Of a DNA stretch of 34,197 nucleotides, positions 18,371 through 26,814 are shown piece by piece. The DNA is taken from the NCBI GenBank assembly GCA_022865315.1, contig JALHSR010000081.1:1-34197 (forward strand). Reading direction: 5' to 3'. Under the pieces are notes generated by a model. That model ran no database searches, was not told the DNA's origin, and saw only the letters and a list, made by a program, of their open reading frames with translations. Made by a program: the position numbers and the translations under genes. The number at the start of each line of letters is the position of its first letter. The stretch's first letter is position 1. Source of the DNA: Methanotrichaceae archaeon. GTDB lineage: Archaea > Halobacteriota > Methanosarcinia > Methanotrichales > Methanotrichaceae.

Positions 18371-19352
18371 ATATTTCAGGTCGGTACCTCCTTGAGTTCT
18401 GTCGCATCCATTGAATAGTGAGCTTCAATCCTTCCTCAAGTTTCACAGTTGGCTTCCAGTTAAGTAGTTCTTGGGCCAAAGCGCTATCCGCAAAAAGGCG
18501 GTCAACTTCACTTTTTTCTGGTCTAATTCGATTAGAATTGGTCTCTATCAAAATAGGCTTGCCAACCAGATTGGCAATTAATTCAGCCAAATCTCTTATG
18601 GCTATCTCATGGCCAGAACCCAAATTGAACGTCTTACCAATAGCTTCTGGGGTGGCTGCTGCCAATAGAAATCCATCTACAGTGTTCGTTACATAGCTAA
18701 AATCTCGTGTCGGAGTCAGATTACCTAATCTAACAGTGTTTCCAGTAAGACATTGCATAATTATTGTTGGGATTATAGCCCTGGCTGATTGACGAGGTCC
18801 AAAAGTATTAAAAGGGCGCACTGTAGCAACGGGTAATCCGAAAGAGCGATGAAACGCTTCAACTAGTTTATCAGCACCGATCTTGGTAGCAGAGTAAGGT
18901 GATTGACCCTGCAAAGGATGTTTTTCATCCATTGGAACGTAACAAGCCGTCCCATAAACCTCGCTCGTTGAGGTATGGATTATCCTTTCTATCGTGTCTT
19001 CTCTTGCCGATTGAAGCAAATTTAGCGTGCCTTCAATATTTGTGCGAACGTATGAAATTGGCGCGTGGTAAGAATAGGGAATACCAATAAGCGCAGCGAG
19101 ATGAAAGACTATATCAATATCTTTTATTGCCTGACTTACACAATCTCGGTCACAAATATCTCCAGCAATTATTTCAGCTTTTTCACGAATAGGTGATTCA
19201 TCTAGCCACCCGCAATTGCCTAAAGCATTATAATGCACCATCGCCCGTACTGAAGCACCCATTCCTACAAGTCTTTCAGTCAAATGACTGCCGATGAATC
19301 CACCAGCCCCTGTTATCAGTACCCTTTTATCATTCCAATTCAAAGGGTACAT
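18360..19352 (-). CDS. legB: NAD-dependent nucleotide-sugar 4,6-dehydratase (LegB)
   Basis: A 330-aa extended short-chain dehydrogenase. It would dehydrate GDP- or UDP-GlcNAc to the 4-keto-6-deoxy sugar, the first committed step to legionaminic acid. Visible features are the NAD-binding TGAGGFIGSHL (about residues 14-24), HLAALIGIPYSY, HTSTSEVYG with the catalytic Ser/Thr, YSATKIGADKL with the Tyr-xxx-Lys pair, and RPFNTFGPRQSARAIIPT. Full family length. Overlaps ptmE by 13 nt upstream and legC by 11 nt downstream, so translation is coupled. A related dehydratase such as PseB or RmlB is less likely because LegC, PtmE, LegG and LegI surround it. Confidence 0.85.
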   Translation of the reverse strand: MYPLNWNDKRVLITGAGGFIGSHLTERLVGMGASVRAMVHYNALGNCGWLDESPIREKAEIIAGDICDRDCVSQAIKDIDIVFHLAALIGIPYSYHAPISYVRTNIEGTLNLLQSAREDTIERIIHTSTSEVYGTACYVPMDEKHPLQGQSPYSATKIGADKLVEAFHRSFGLPVATVRPFNTFGPRQSARAIIPTIIMQCLTGNTVRLGNLTPTRDFSYVTNTVDGFLLAAATPEAIGKTFNLGSGHEIAIRDLAELIANLVGKPILIETNSNRIRPEKSEVDRLFADSALAQELLNWKPTVKLEEGLKLTIQWMRQNSRRYRPEIYAL

Positions 19353-20410
19353 CTCCCGTTTAGCATATCCAGTTGTGCTCTTTCATAATCCTCATGCTGA
19401 CCGATATCTAACCAATACTCAATGACCGGAAAGCTTACAACTGTAAGGCTTTCATTCAGAAGACAGGATATTAAATCAGTCATATCAAAACGACGATTAT
19501 TGGGAATGTAACTATGCACGATGGGTTCTATCATGTATATGCCTGCATTTACAAAAAAGCTGAAGAGAGGCTTTTCCTGCACTCGATGCACTTTAGGTCC
19601 GTCACACTCAACTATGCCATAAGGGATGTGTAGGTCGTATTTACGTACTGCTATAGTCATATCAGCACGAGACTCTTTATGATAGTCCAACATAGCCCTG
19701 AAATTTAATTGTGTAAGGATGTCTCCATTGATAACTAGAAGTGTCTCATCTTTTGCTGGCATTAATCCTAAACCACCTGCAGTTCCGAGCGGGCGATCTT
19801 CAGAAACATAATTAATCTTCACGCCGAAATCATGGCCATCACGAAAGTATTCTCTGATTTTATCAGGTTTGTAATGTGTAGTAATGTTGACAATCCTAAT
19901 GCCTGCGTTCTGCAGACTAGTAATTAAATGATCCATAATAGGGCGATCACCTACTGGAAGCATAGGTTTAGGCAGATCGTTAGTTAGTGGGCGTAGCCGA
20001 GTGCCGAGTCCCCCTGCCATTATGACAGCAGTTAAAGGCGTATTGTAATCTTTAACCAAATCGGAGAGTAAAGCAAGGTCTACGACACGACTTTTTTCAT
20101 CGAGTAAAGGAATGTGTCGAATAGAATATTCATTCATTAATCGGATTAAGCTTGATTTTGGCGTATCAATAGGAGCAGTAATCGGGTGATATGCCGTAGC
20201 ACGGTGATCTAACAAATTCTGAACTGTAAAATTCAAATCAATACCCGCAAGGATTGAGCGTCTAATATCACCATCCGTAATGGTTCCTATCAAATGGGTT
20301 TCATCGTCAACTACAAGCATAATGCCTTTTGCATTGCGGTCAATACAAGCCATAGCTTCGAGTATTGTTGAGTCAGGAGAGATCAATAATCCTTCAAGCT
20401 GAATTGACAT
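19340..20410 (-). CDS. ptmE: PtmE-type nucleotidyltransferase with N-terminal CBS pair (GDP-GlcNAc synthesis)
   Basis: A two-part protein. Residues 1 to about 118 form a CBS pair (SPDSTILEAMACIDRNAKGI; LIGTITDGDIRRSI; YSIRHIPLLDEKSRVVDLAL). From about residue 125 there is a sugar-1-phosphate nucleotidyltransferase with AVIMAGGLGTRLRPL, DLPKPMLPVGDRPIMDHLI, NGDILTQ and NAGIYMIEP. Its Campylobacter counterpart PtmE makes GDP-GlcNAc from GTP and GlcNAc-1-P. I prefer ATG 20410 (356 aa), which has AGGGA 5-6 nt upstream, over TTG 20428, which has no site. The CBS pair may sense an adenosine nucleotide and tune flux; that is inference. Overlaps HAD by 17 nt and legB by 13 nt. Confidence 0.85.
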   Translation of the reverse strand: MSIQLEGLLISPDSTILEAMACIDRNAKGIMLVVDDETHLIGTITDGDIRRSILAGIDLNFTVQNLLDHRATAYHPITAPIDTPKSSLIRLMNEYSIRHIPLLDEKSRVVDLALLSDLVKDYNTPLTAVIMAGGLGTRLRPLTNDLPKPMLPVGDRPIMDHLITSLQNAGIRIVNITTHYKPDKIREYFRDGHDFGVKINYVSEDRPLGTAGGLGLMPAKDETLLVINGDILTQLNFRAMLDYHKESRADMTIAVRKYDLHIPYGIVECDGPKVHRVQEKPLFSFFVNAGIYMIEPIVHSYIPNNRRFDMTDLISCLLNESLTVVSFPVIEYWLDIGQHEDYERAQLDMLNGRCTL

Positions 20411-21098
20411 GCTTTTCCCTAGTATCAAAAAGATCTCGAATTATTTCTCTTGCCGTTTCTAAGCTGCTTACTTCAAAGTCAGCTTCTAACTCTGGTGAAT
20501 TTGTAAGAGCATAATGCAAGGTTTCGGGTCGTCTTACACGGATGGTCTTCATTCCCATAAAGCGAGGCGTGATAAAATCCTTGTTTGGATTATCGGCAAT
20601 ATAAATCATACAATTTGGATCTAATGACATTCGGCTAGCACATTCTCGATAAGGTCGAGGATGTGGTTTCCAGAATTCTCGACCCAAATCATCTGAGAAA
20701 ATGACAACCTCAAAATAATGGCTCAACTCAAGTGCGTCCAATTTCCGCTTTTGTACACTCGAATACCCATCGGATATAAGAGCTAATCGATGAGTGAGTT
20801 CTAGTTTATCCAATACATCCTTCACTTCGGGAAAGGGGCTTAGTTTCGGCTTATGTTGGCGGTAGACATCGACTAAATATTGAATATAAGAATCATTTAC
20901 ATGCAGTGAGTGATTTCGTAGAACCTGCCTAAATATGTCACTTCGATTCCCAATCTTAAACTGTTCCACGAGTTCATCAAAAATCTCTATTCCCAACTGC
21001 TTATTTACAACTTGTGATATTGCATTATAGCCGCTATATACAAATTCAATTTCAGGATAAAGCGTATCATCCAAATCGAAAACTACAGCTTTAATCAT
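20394..21098 (-). CDS. HAD-superfamily hydrolase (subfamily IA)
   Basis: A 234-aa HAD phosphatase with all four motifs: VVFDLDDTLYPE (Asp nucleophile 8 and acid/base 10), ALISDGYSSVQ (motif II Ser), KPHPRPY (motif III Lys) and IYIADNPNKDF (motif IV Asp pair). An alpha-helical cap (residues 18-90) makes it subfamily IA. Its place between an ATP-grasp gene and ptmE, with a 4-nt overlap upstream and about 17 nt downstream, implies a job in the sugar pathway. LegI yields a free sugar acid, so a 9-phosphatase like that of mammalian sialic acid synthesis is not required. It may dephosphorylate a precursor or a product of the ATP-grasp enzyme. Substrate unknown. Confidence 0.8.
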   Translation of the reverse strand: MIKAVVFDLDDTLYPEIEFVYSGYNAISQVVNKQLGIEIFDELVEQFKIGNRSDIFRQVLRNHSLHVNDSYIQYLVDVYRQHKPKLSPFPEVKDVLDKLELTHRLALISDGYSSVQKRKLDALELSHYFEVVIFSDDLGREFWKPHPRPYRECASRMSLDPNCMIYIADNPNKDFITPRFMGMKTIRVRRPETLHYALTNSPELEADFEVSSLETAREIIRDLFDTREKHVNSA

Positions 21099-22069
21099 GA
21101 GATTAGCTGCTCCGAGGAATAGAAAAATGAATCATCAAATCGCATCATAACTAAATTCCTTTTTATATGAATAGTTTCGGCCGAGATAGGCAGATTAAGT
21201 GCCATTAAAATCATCCATTTTGCGAGAGGCGCTCCGGCAGCGATACTGAGTGGACAACCACCTCCCAATCTAGGATTGATCTCAGTTATATATATTGAGT
21301 TTTTTGAATAAATTGCTTGAATATTAATTGGACCTACGGAACCGAGTTTCATTGCCACATTTTCGCACAATCTTTCTAGCTCTGGATATTCCTCAATACG
21401 ACTAACGATTACCTCGCCTGCCCTAACTCTTAATCTTCTCCTGGGAACAGCAATTAATGGTCGTTTGCTCCAATCGGAAAAAATATCTGTCGTGATCTCG
21501 ATGCCTTCAATGAATTCTTGGATAATTGGATTAGGAACATATTTATAAAAAAATTCAAGCTCCTCAGGGGTATTGACTTTGAATATATTATTGCTCGCAC
21601 TTCCATCTCTTGGCTTGATAAAAAGCGGGAAATCTTGTATCCTAGCTTCCTCCAATTCAAATACTTCTGCCGTAGGGAACTTATTCTTTTTTAGAAAATA
21701 ATAAGTATTTAGTTTATCGCGGCAGATGTCGATTATATTCGAATCTGGTAAAAGAACTCGCGTGCCATTAGATTCAATAATTCGTTTATTGTTTGCCAAC
21801 ACAATCAAATCTGGGTCTATCAACGGTACTATGAGTCTTACATTCTCTTGTCTGCATAAATCACAAAGTTTTCCCAGAAAGTCTGGGGATCTGGAACTTG
21901 GCAATATGCATTTTACATCCCCCAAATATAATGCAGGTGCGAATCCGTTTATATCGGTAGTGATGATTCTTCCATTGATCCTTGAATTATCAAAAGCAGC
22001 TCGAAATGATCTAATAAGCTCCACTCTTCGGCCAACGTTGAGAAATAATATTGTCGCATCATCGGTCAT
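21095..22069 (-). CDS. ATP-grasp ligase inside the legionaminic acid operon
   Basis: A 324-aa carbamoyl-phosphate-synthase-like ATP-grasp protein. PreATP-grasp: ILFLNVGRRVELIRSF and TTDINGFAPALYLGD. ATP site: FPLFIKPRDGSASNNIFKV (about residues 146-164) and IIQEFIEGIEITTDIF (about 185). Metal site: YITEINPRLGGGCPLSI (Glu-x-Asn-x-Arg, about 268). The fold joins a carboxylate to an amine through an acyl phosphate. Overlaps legG by 11 nt and the HAD gene by 4 nt, so it is expressed with the pathway. As no LegH acetyltransferase is visible, one possibility is that it acylates the amino sugar with an amino acid or other acid; that is a hypothesis. I recall ATP-grasp plus HAD pairs in other leg clusters but cannot check. 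Confidence 0.75.
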   Translation of the reverse strand: MTDDATILFLNVGRRVELIRSFRAAFDNSRINGRIITTDINGFAPALYLGDVKCILPSSRSPDFLGKLCDLCRQENVRLIVPLIDPDLIVLANNKRIIESNGTRVLLPDSNIIDICRDKLNTYYFLKKNKFPTAEVFELEEARIQDFPLFIKPRDGSASNNIFKVNTPEELEFFYKYVPNPIIQEFIEGIEITTDIFSDWSKRPLIAVPRRRLRVRAGEVIVSRIEEYPELERLCENVAMKLGSVGPINIQAIYSKNSIYITEINPRLGGGCPLSIAAGAPLAKWMILMALNLPISAETIHIKRNLVMMRFDDSFFYSSEQLIS

Positions 22070-23210
22070 AAAAATGCTTCTCCAAGAGAGCGTTGTCTAT
22101 TGGGATTCTTTTCAATACTTTGATGATACGTTTGGATGCATAACCATCTCCATAAGGATTAATTAGATCATTAAGCTGATTCTTAAATTCTGCTTCTATG
22201 GCATGAGCAATTCCGCAAGAAATTTCTTCGCTCGAATAACCTACAGTAATTATATTGTTAGGAGTAATGCGGCCCATTTGGCGATTCCCAATATTTACAA
22301 CTGGAAGTCTAAAAGAAGGTGTTTCAATTATTCCGCTCGATGAGTTGCCAACCATTGCAAGCGATTGATTAATTAGACTGAAGTAACCTTGCATCCCCAT
22401 ATTTGGGATCAGCCATGAATTATTGTGTTTATCTATAAACTCTTCAAACAAACGAATAATTATTCTTCCATTCGTATCAGCGTTTGGATATGTGAAAACA
22501 ATGGGCAATTCGAATTTATCCAGAGCATCTAACAATTCTGAGGTATAAAATTCTGTTTTATCATATTCACGTGTAGGTGGATGGAACGTCACTAATAATG
22601 GCGGTTGGTCCAAGCTTATACCGAAGCGTTTGTTTAATTCGTCCAGCGATAAATATTTCAGCTCTCTCAAGTTATCAAGCGCCATTGCACCTGTAATATT
22701 GACTCGCCATGGTTCCTCTCCCATCTGTATGAGTCGCCGAGAATAAGTTTCCATTTCAACAAAGTGCAAATGGCTCATTTTTGTAATCGAATGTCGAAAT
22801 AAGTCATCAATTGCGCCAACTGTAACAGATCCGCCGGCGATATGTGCAACAGGTATCAGAAAGGGCGAAGCAGCAATAACAGCAGAATGCATTTCAAAAC
22901 GATCTCCTAAAACGCAGAGAATATCTATATGACTATCCTCGAATACTTCTGAAAATCCAATAATACCCAAACCCATGGACTTGGCTATGCTCTTGGGAGT
23001 ATCAGATGAGAGCAACATATCAACTTTTGCAGCAATTGGAAATCCATCTTTTTCGATATCTTTCACCGTTAAACCGAATTCAGGAGATAAATGCGATCCA
23101 GAGACAATAAGGAATAACCTCAAATTAGGATCGCTATGTATTCGCTTTAACAGAGGGAGCAAGATACTATAATCCGACCTTCCAACCGTTATTACGCCAA
23201 TCGTCCTCAT
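22059..23210 (-). CDS. legG: Hydrolysing nucleotide-sugar 2-epimerase (LegG/NeuC family)
   Basis: A 383-aa GT-B-fold epimerase that hydrolyses the nucleotide from the diacylated amino sugar and inverts C2, giving the free mannose-type sugar used by LegI. Visible motifs are ITVGRSDYSILLPLL at the N-terminus, VLGDRFEMHSA (about residue 95), HIAGGSVTVGAIDDLFRHS, FTYPNADTNGR (about 240) and the nucleotide-binding GNSSSGIIETP (about 290). Full length for the NeuC/LegG/NnaA group. It overlaps legI by 4 nt (ATGA-type junction). LegG rather than NeuC is chosen because legB, legC and ptmE are in the same operon. Confidence 0.88.
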   Translation of the reverse strand: MRTIGVITVGRSDYSILLPLLKRIHSDPNLRLFLIVSGSHLSPEFGLTVKDIEKDGFPIAAKVDMLLSSDTPKSIAKSMGLGIIGFSEVFEDSHIDILCVLGDRFEMHSAVIAASPFLIPVAHIAGGSVTVGAIDDLFRHSITKMSHLHFVEMETYSRRLIQMGEEPWRVNITGAMALDNLRELKYLSLDELNKRFGISLDQPPLLVTFHPPTREYDKTEFYTSELLDALDKFELPIVFTYPNADTNGRIIIRLFEEFIDKHNNSWLIPNMGMQGYFSLINQSLAMVGNSSSGIIETPSFRLPVVNIGNRQMGRITPNNIITVGYSSEEISCGIAHAIEAEFKNQLNDLINPYGDGYASKRIIKVLKRIPIDNALLEKHFYDR

Positions 23211-24268
23211 CCTAAATCATTCCACTCCAATAAAGCGCCACCATTAAGCAGGCGCGCTGCCCTTCGGCCCTCTACAAGATTAACATAATTAGGTGGAATT
23301 CCAGATGCAGGACGCATTGCCGTAAGCATCATTTTATCTATTAGCTCGCCTTTAGCAATATCTCTTTTCAATACAATGCTTCGTCTCGCTATTTTGCGTA
23401 TGTTTTCCTCGGATGCAACTGGAATCTTGAGACCATGACCTAATGCACTCTCAACTGTACGAATGCATTGAATAAGAGTCTTTAAATGATGTGGTTCGAT
23501 TGAAGCCTTGTGATCCGGTCCGGGAAGATTACGATCTAATGTAAAATGTTTTTCTATGACACAGGCACCTAATGCCACAGCTGCCAAGGCTATTTCAATT
23601 CCTGATGTATGATCTGAATATCCGATTGGAACTTGGAACGCAGCAGACATGGTTTGCATTGCCCGGAGATTAGCATCGGCAGCATCAGCAGGATATTGAG
23701 AGACGCAATGTAACAAGACCAAATCTTTCCCCCCAGCTTTCTCAATTACTCTAACTGCATCATCCACCTCGCCAAGGTAACACATGCCTGTCGACATGAT
23801 GATAGGCTTTCCTTTTTTTGCTATATGTTCCAGAAATAAATGATTTGTCACCTCGCCAGATGGTATTTTGAATGCGAAAGTCCCTAATTCATCCAAAAAA
23901 TCAGCGCTTTCTTCGTCAAAAGGTGTAGAAAGGAATATTATGCCCTTCTCATCACAATAATTTTTTATTTCAATAAAATCCTCGAAAGACAGCTGCAACT
24001 TTTTAGCTATCTCGAGCTGAGACTCGTGAGCATTGGCAGTAATTTCTCTGTGCTCGGCATTTTGAGAATATGAAATTATCAACTTTTCTGCTATGAATGT
24101 TTGGAATTTGACAGCATCCGCACGAGCCTCTACTGCAGCATCAACCAATTGAAAGGCCATTTCTTGATTGCCGTTATGATTTATGCCTGCTTCGGCAATA
24201 ATGAAACAGGGATAATCGGGTCCCAATTTTCTTTTTCCTAGAGAAATCTCTTTTTTCCGCATAAACAT
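23207..24268 (-). CDS. legI: N,N'-diacetyllegionaminate (sialic acid-type) synthase LegI/NeuB
   Basis: A 353-aa NeuB-family synthase condensing PEP with a 2,4-diamino-hexose to form the nonulosonic acid. The TIM-barrel domain (residues 1 to about 280) shows IIAEAGINHNGN, DAVKFQTF, FLSTPFDEESADFL, FKIPSGE, IIMSTGMCYLGE, LLHCVSQYPA, GYSDHTSGIEIALAAVALGA and EKHFTLDRNLPGPDHKAS. The C-terminal antifreeze-like SAF domain begins near residue 290 (ARRSIVLKRDIAKGELID). All key residues seem present and the length is normal. The ATG at 24268 has no strong ribosome site; MFMRK could also start at the second Met. It heads the tightly overlapping legI-to-legC run. Confidence 0.9.
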   Translation of the reverse strand: MFMRKKEISLGKRKLGPDYPCFIIAEAGINHNGNQEMAFQLVDAAVEARADAVKFQTFIAEKLIISYSQNAEHREITANAHESQLEIAKKLQLSFEDFIEIKNYCDEKGIIFLSTPFDEESADFLDELGTFAFKIPSGEVTNHLFLEHIAKKGKPIIMSTGMCYLGEVDDAVRVIEKAGGKDLVLLHCVSQYPADAADANLRAMQTMSAAFQVPIGYSDHTSGIEIALAAVALGACVIEKHFTLDRNLPGPDHKASIEPHHLKTLIQCIRTVESALGHGLKIPVASEENIRKIARRSIVLKRDIAKGELIDKMMLTAMRPASGIPPNYVNLVEGRRAARLLNGGALLEWNDLG

Positions 24269-24472
24269 CTTGACACACGTTCTAGAGATAAATGTGTTAG
24301 GATTTCTGATAGCTGGTGCTTGAAGACTAATAATTTTTTATTTAGCACTAACAATGCTGCAACTCTCGTCTATCTATTTTGGTCCAATTGTGCTATTTAT
24401 CAAATTATTTTTATTTGTTTAAATCTCTCTCCTCATAACCAATTTATAATTAAATAAATTGTTATTATAGCA
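24269..24472. other. Spacer between legF and legI with candidate promoter and weak hairpin
   Basis: On the - strand, a TAAATAAAAAATTA block at about 24329-24342 lies some 65 nt before legI and may be its TATA element. A fully A/T stem, CAATTTAT/ATAAATTG at 24440-24461, lies just after the legF stop but lacks a T-run. AACACA and TGTGTT arms around 24273-24298 flank the legI leader. All are weak signals. Confidence 0.3.
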
Positions 24473-25189
24473 TTATATTTCAGAAAACATTTCATATTTC
24501 ATAATTAGGTCCGCTAGAAATAGGTCCCATTTAGTATCAATATCCAATGATCTTTCTGGTGGCATGATGTAAGCATAAGTGCGGGCAGGGTAAAGCGTTT
24601 CCTGTTTCAAAAGAATATCCTTTTTTATCAGATATATGGCCCCGTTTAGAGCATAAATTTTAGGCAAATCTTGTCTTCGGACTTGTCCATCTAAATTAAG
24701 AAAATTTTCTATTTTGCCTTCATGGTCTACTTTTTTCATCCAATAAGGATGATAACGTGGAAGGCAAACACTGACTACAGCTTCTGCGTTTTTTTCCATG
24801 GCCAGCTGAAGGGCACTATCGATATCCTTACTGTTGCGAAAAGGGGAAGTAGGCTGCAAAATTAATATATAATCTGGATCATAATTTTCGTGTTCGTTAA
24901 GCCATTTGACGGCATGAATGATCGGCATGATTCCTGGCGTTTCATCTTTCGCAAGGTTACTTGGGCGCAAGAATGGTACCTCTGCACCATAACTATTAGC
25001 AATATCGGCTATTTTGGGGGAATCGGTGGAAACGATAAAACGGTCGAGGCGGGTTGAGGCAAGTGCGGCTTTAATAGTATAGGAGATTAGCGGTTTGCCG
25101 GCCAGAAGCACGATGTTCTTTTTTGGAATACCTTTTGATCCTTCTCGTGCGGGCGCAATCCCTAGAGCTTTAATTCTATTGGTGTCCAT
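24473..25189 (-). CDS. legF: CMP-legionaminic acid synthetase (acylneuraminate cytidylyltransferase, LegF)
   Basis: A 238-aa cytidylyltransferase that transfers CMP from CTP to the nonulosonic acid, giving the donor for glycosyltransferases. The N-terminal nucleotide site IAPAREGSKGIPKKNIVLLA is the family signature (Arg and Lys contacting CTP), followed by GKPLISYTI, DRFIVSTDSPKIADIA, ILILQPTSPFRNSKDID and SLDIDTKWDLFLAD with the metal-binding Asp pair. Start ATG 25189 follows GGAAGGA at good spacing. It is the first gene of the - strand set, has its own TATA box, and is separated from legI by 204 nt. NeuA, PseF and LegF are similar; LegF is chosen from context. Confidence 0.88.
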   Translation of the reverse strand: MDTNRIKALGIAPAREGSKGIPKKNIVLLAGKPLISYTIKAALASTRLDRFIVSTDSPKIADIANSYGAEVPFLRPSNLAKDETPGIMPIIHAVKWLNEHENYDPDYILILQPTSPFRNSKDIDSALQLAMEKNAEAVVSVCLPRYHPYWMKKVDHEGKIENFLNLDGQVRRQDLPKIYALNGAIYLIKKDILLKQETLYPARTYAYIMPPERSLDIDTKWDLFLADLIMKYEMFSEI

Positions 25190-25245
25190 TGAGTCCTTCC
25201 GATTAATTCCAGGAAAATATCAGTATCATCGGTTCCATTGAAATT

Positions 25246-25254
25246 CTTTTATAC
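25246..25254 (-). promoter_or_regulatory. TATA box of legF
   Basis: On the - strand the sequence reads AAAAAGTATAAAAGAATTT, a classic archaeal TATA element with an A-rich BRE-like flank. It lies about 57-65 nt before the legF ATG, predicting transcription start near 25222-25226 and a short leader carrying the GGAAGGA ribosome site. Confidence 0.55.
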
Positions 25255-25365
25255 TTTTTATCTTAAATTTTCTCATAGCCAAATATCATTGCTGATTTAT
25301 ACCATATTTCACTAGACTTTAGAAAAATATTTTAATATTTCTTGGCTTTCGATATCTATAATCAC

Positions 25366-26814
25366 CTAGATCACCGCACGCCTCCTTTCGAATGAAGCTA
25401 TGAAACCCGTTTCATTCGTTTGGTTATCTTTTATATTCGTTATTGCCTTAGAAGCATTTGTTTTCAAAATATTATCGCTACTTTTCAGGAGAACTTGGAT
25501 CAGCGGTTTTTCTGCTCTTTCATCCCCTATTTCGCCAAGAGCCCAAGCAGCGTCTCTTTGAACTTCGATATTCTCATCTTCGAGAGCCACAATCAATGGT
25601 TCTACAGCTCTGTCGTTCCCTATCTCACCGAGAGAATACGCCGCATCTCTCCGTAATCCGCTATTATTTTCTTCTATGGCCTGCATTAGTATCTCTACTG
25701 CTCTGGGTTCATCGATTTGTGCAATTGCGATCGCTGACTTGCGTCGAACTTCACTATCGCTTTCAGAAAAGATTTGCTTTAGCGGTTCAATCGCCATGGG
25801 ATCTCCTATTTCGCCCAGAGCTTCGGAAGCTTCTATGCGAGTAATGTTATCATTTTTGTAAAGAGCTTTGATCAATGGATCAATTGCGGGTCTGCCCATT
25901 TTAATTACAGCCTTTCGAGCTTCTTCTCGAACTTTGGTTTCATGATCACCAAGTGCATATGCCAAGGGCTCAGCAGCGTTTTCATCGTTAATTTTTCCCA
26001 AGGCGGTTGCGGCTTCGACCCTGACCATACTGTTGTTATCACGGAGTAATTTGATTAGTAGATCTACAAGCTTTGTATCGTTAATCTCTCCCAAAGCCCA
26101 TGTCGCACCAATTCGAAGGTTATTTTTTTCCTCTATTGCCTGTGTCAATGAATTAACTGTTTCATTTCCTTGGACCTTTGTCAGAGCCCAAAGGGCCTTA
26201 TCTCTAATGCTTATATTATCATCACTAAGTGCTGCGATTAGTGAGTGAGTTGCTCTATCATCTTGAACCGCTCCCAATGCAATAGCAGCCCAATATCGAC
26301 CATCGCTATTATTGTCATTGAGAGCCAATGTCAGTGGTTCAACGGAATCAGAACTTTTTATTATTCCCAATGCGGCCGCAGATTCCCATCGAACTATGCT
26401 ATGATTATCATTAAGTGCATCAATTAAAGAATGCACTGATGGTTTTCCCAGTCTTGCAAGTGCCAGTATAGCCCATTCCCGGACATCTGCATTATTATCA
26501 TTCAGAGCCTGGATCAACGCCTCAACAGATCTTGTATTGTTTATTTTAAATAGGGCTTTTGCTATTTCAATTCTCACGGATTTATCGGGATCTTCTAGAG
26601 CTTTGTTTAGATGATCCACGACTTCTGAATTGGGAGTCTTGCTCAGTGCCACGATGGCTTCTCTTTTAACTTTAATGTCCTTATCATCTAAAGCTTTAAT
26701 ATATTTATTTATCACTAGATCCTCATTTTGTCCCTGTACAAAAAGTGCTGACATTATTAGTATTATGAATATAAGCCAAGTTTCAAGTCTCAGACCAATT
26801 CCCCGGAATTGCAA
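25366..26814 (-). CDS. Secreted HEAT-repeat (PBS-lyase-like) protein
   Basis: A 482-aa protein with a signal-peptide-like N-terminus (WLIFIILIMSALFVQGQ) followed by about 13-14 HEAT-like repeats of 31 residues, such as DIKVKREAIVALSKTPN, DERAVEPLIVALEDENIEVQ-type and RRDAAYSLGEIGNDRAVEPL units. Such arrays form an alpha solenoid; the sequence resembles phycocyanobilin-lyase HEAT families, but a lyase activity is not implied. The only in-frame start is TTG 26814, directly after a TAA and without a ribosome site. An ATG at about 26847 opens another frame (MFHKISIIIII), so the 5' end is uncertain. It sits divergent from the beta-propeller gene, and an extracellular scaffold role is inferred. Confidence 0.8.
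   Translation of the reverse strand: MQFRGIGLRLETWLIFIILIMSALFVQGQNEDLVINKYIKALDDKDIKVKREAIVALSKTPNSEVVDHLNKALEDPDKSVRIEIAKALFKINNTRSVEALIQALNDNNADVREWAILALARLGKPSVHSLIDALNDNHSIVRWESAAALGIIKSSDSVEPLTLALNDNNSDGRYWAAIALGAVQDDRATHSLIAALSDDNISIRDKALWALTKVQGNETVNSLTQAIEEKNNLRIGATWALGEINDTKLVDLLIKLLRDNNSMVRVEAATALGKINDENAAEPLAYALGDHETKVREEARKAVIKMGRPAIDPLIKALYKNDNITRIEASEALGEIGDPMAIEPLKQIFSESDSEVRRKSAIAIAQIDEPRAVEILMQAIEENNSGLRRDAAYSLGEIGNDRAVEPLIVALEDENIEVQRDAAWALGEIGDERAEKPLIQVLLKSSDNILKTNASKAITNIKDNQTNETGFIASFERRRAVI

Noticed and set aside
17186-25189. Pseudaminic acid or N-acetylneuraminic acid pathway
   Set aside because: The CBS-fused PtmE nucleotidyltransferase, LegC-type aminotransferase and hydrolysing 2-epimerase together fit legionaminic acid; pseudaminic acid uses PseG and PseB/PseC, and Neu5Ac needs no dehydratase or aminotransferase.
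25458-25844. Frames of up to 128 codons on the + strand opposite the HEAT gene
   Set aside because: They are antisense shadows of a periodic repeat gene; the - strand frame has a clear signal peptide and HEAT periodicity.
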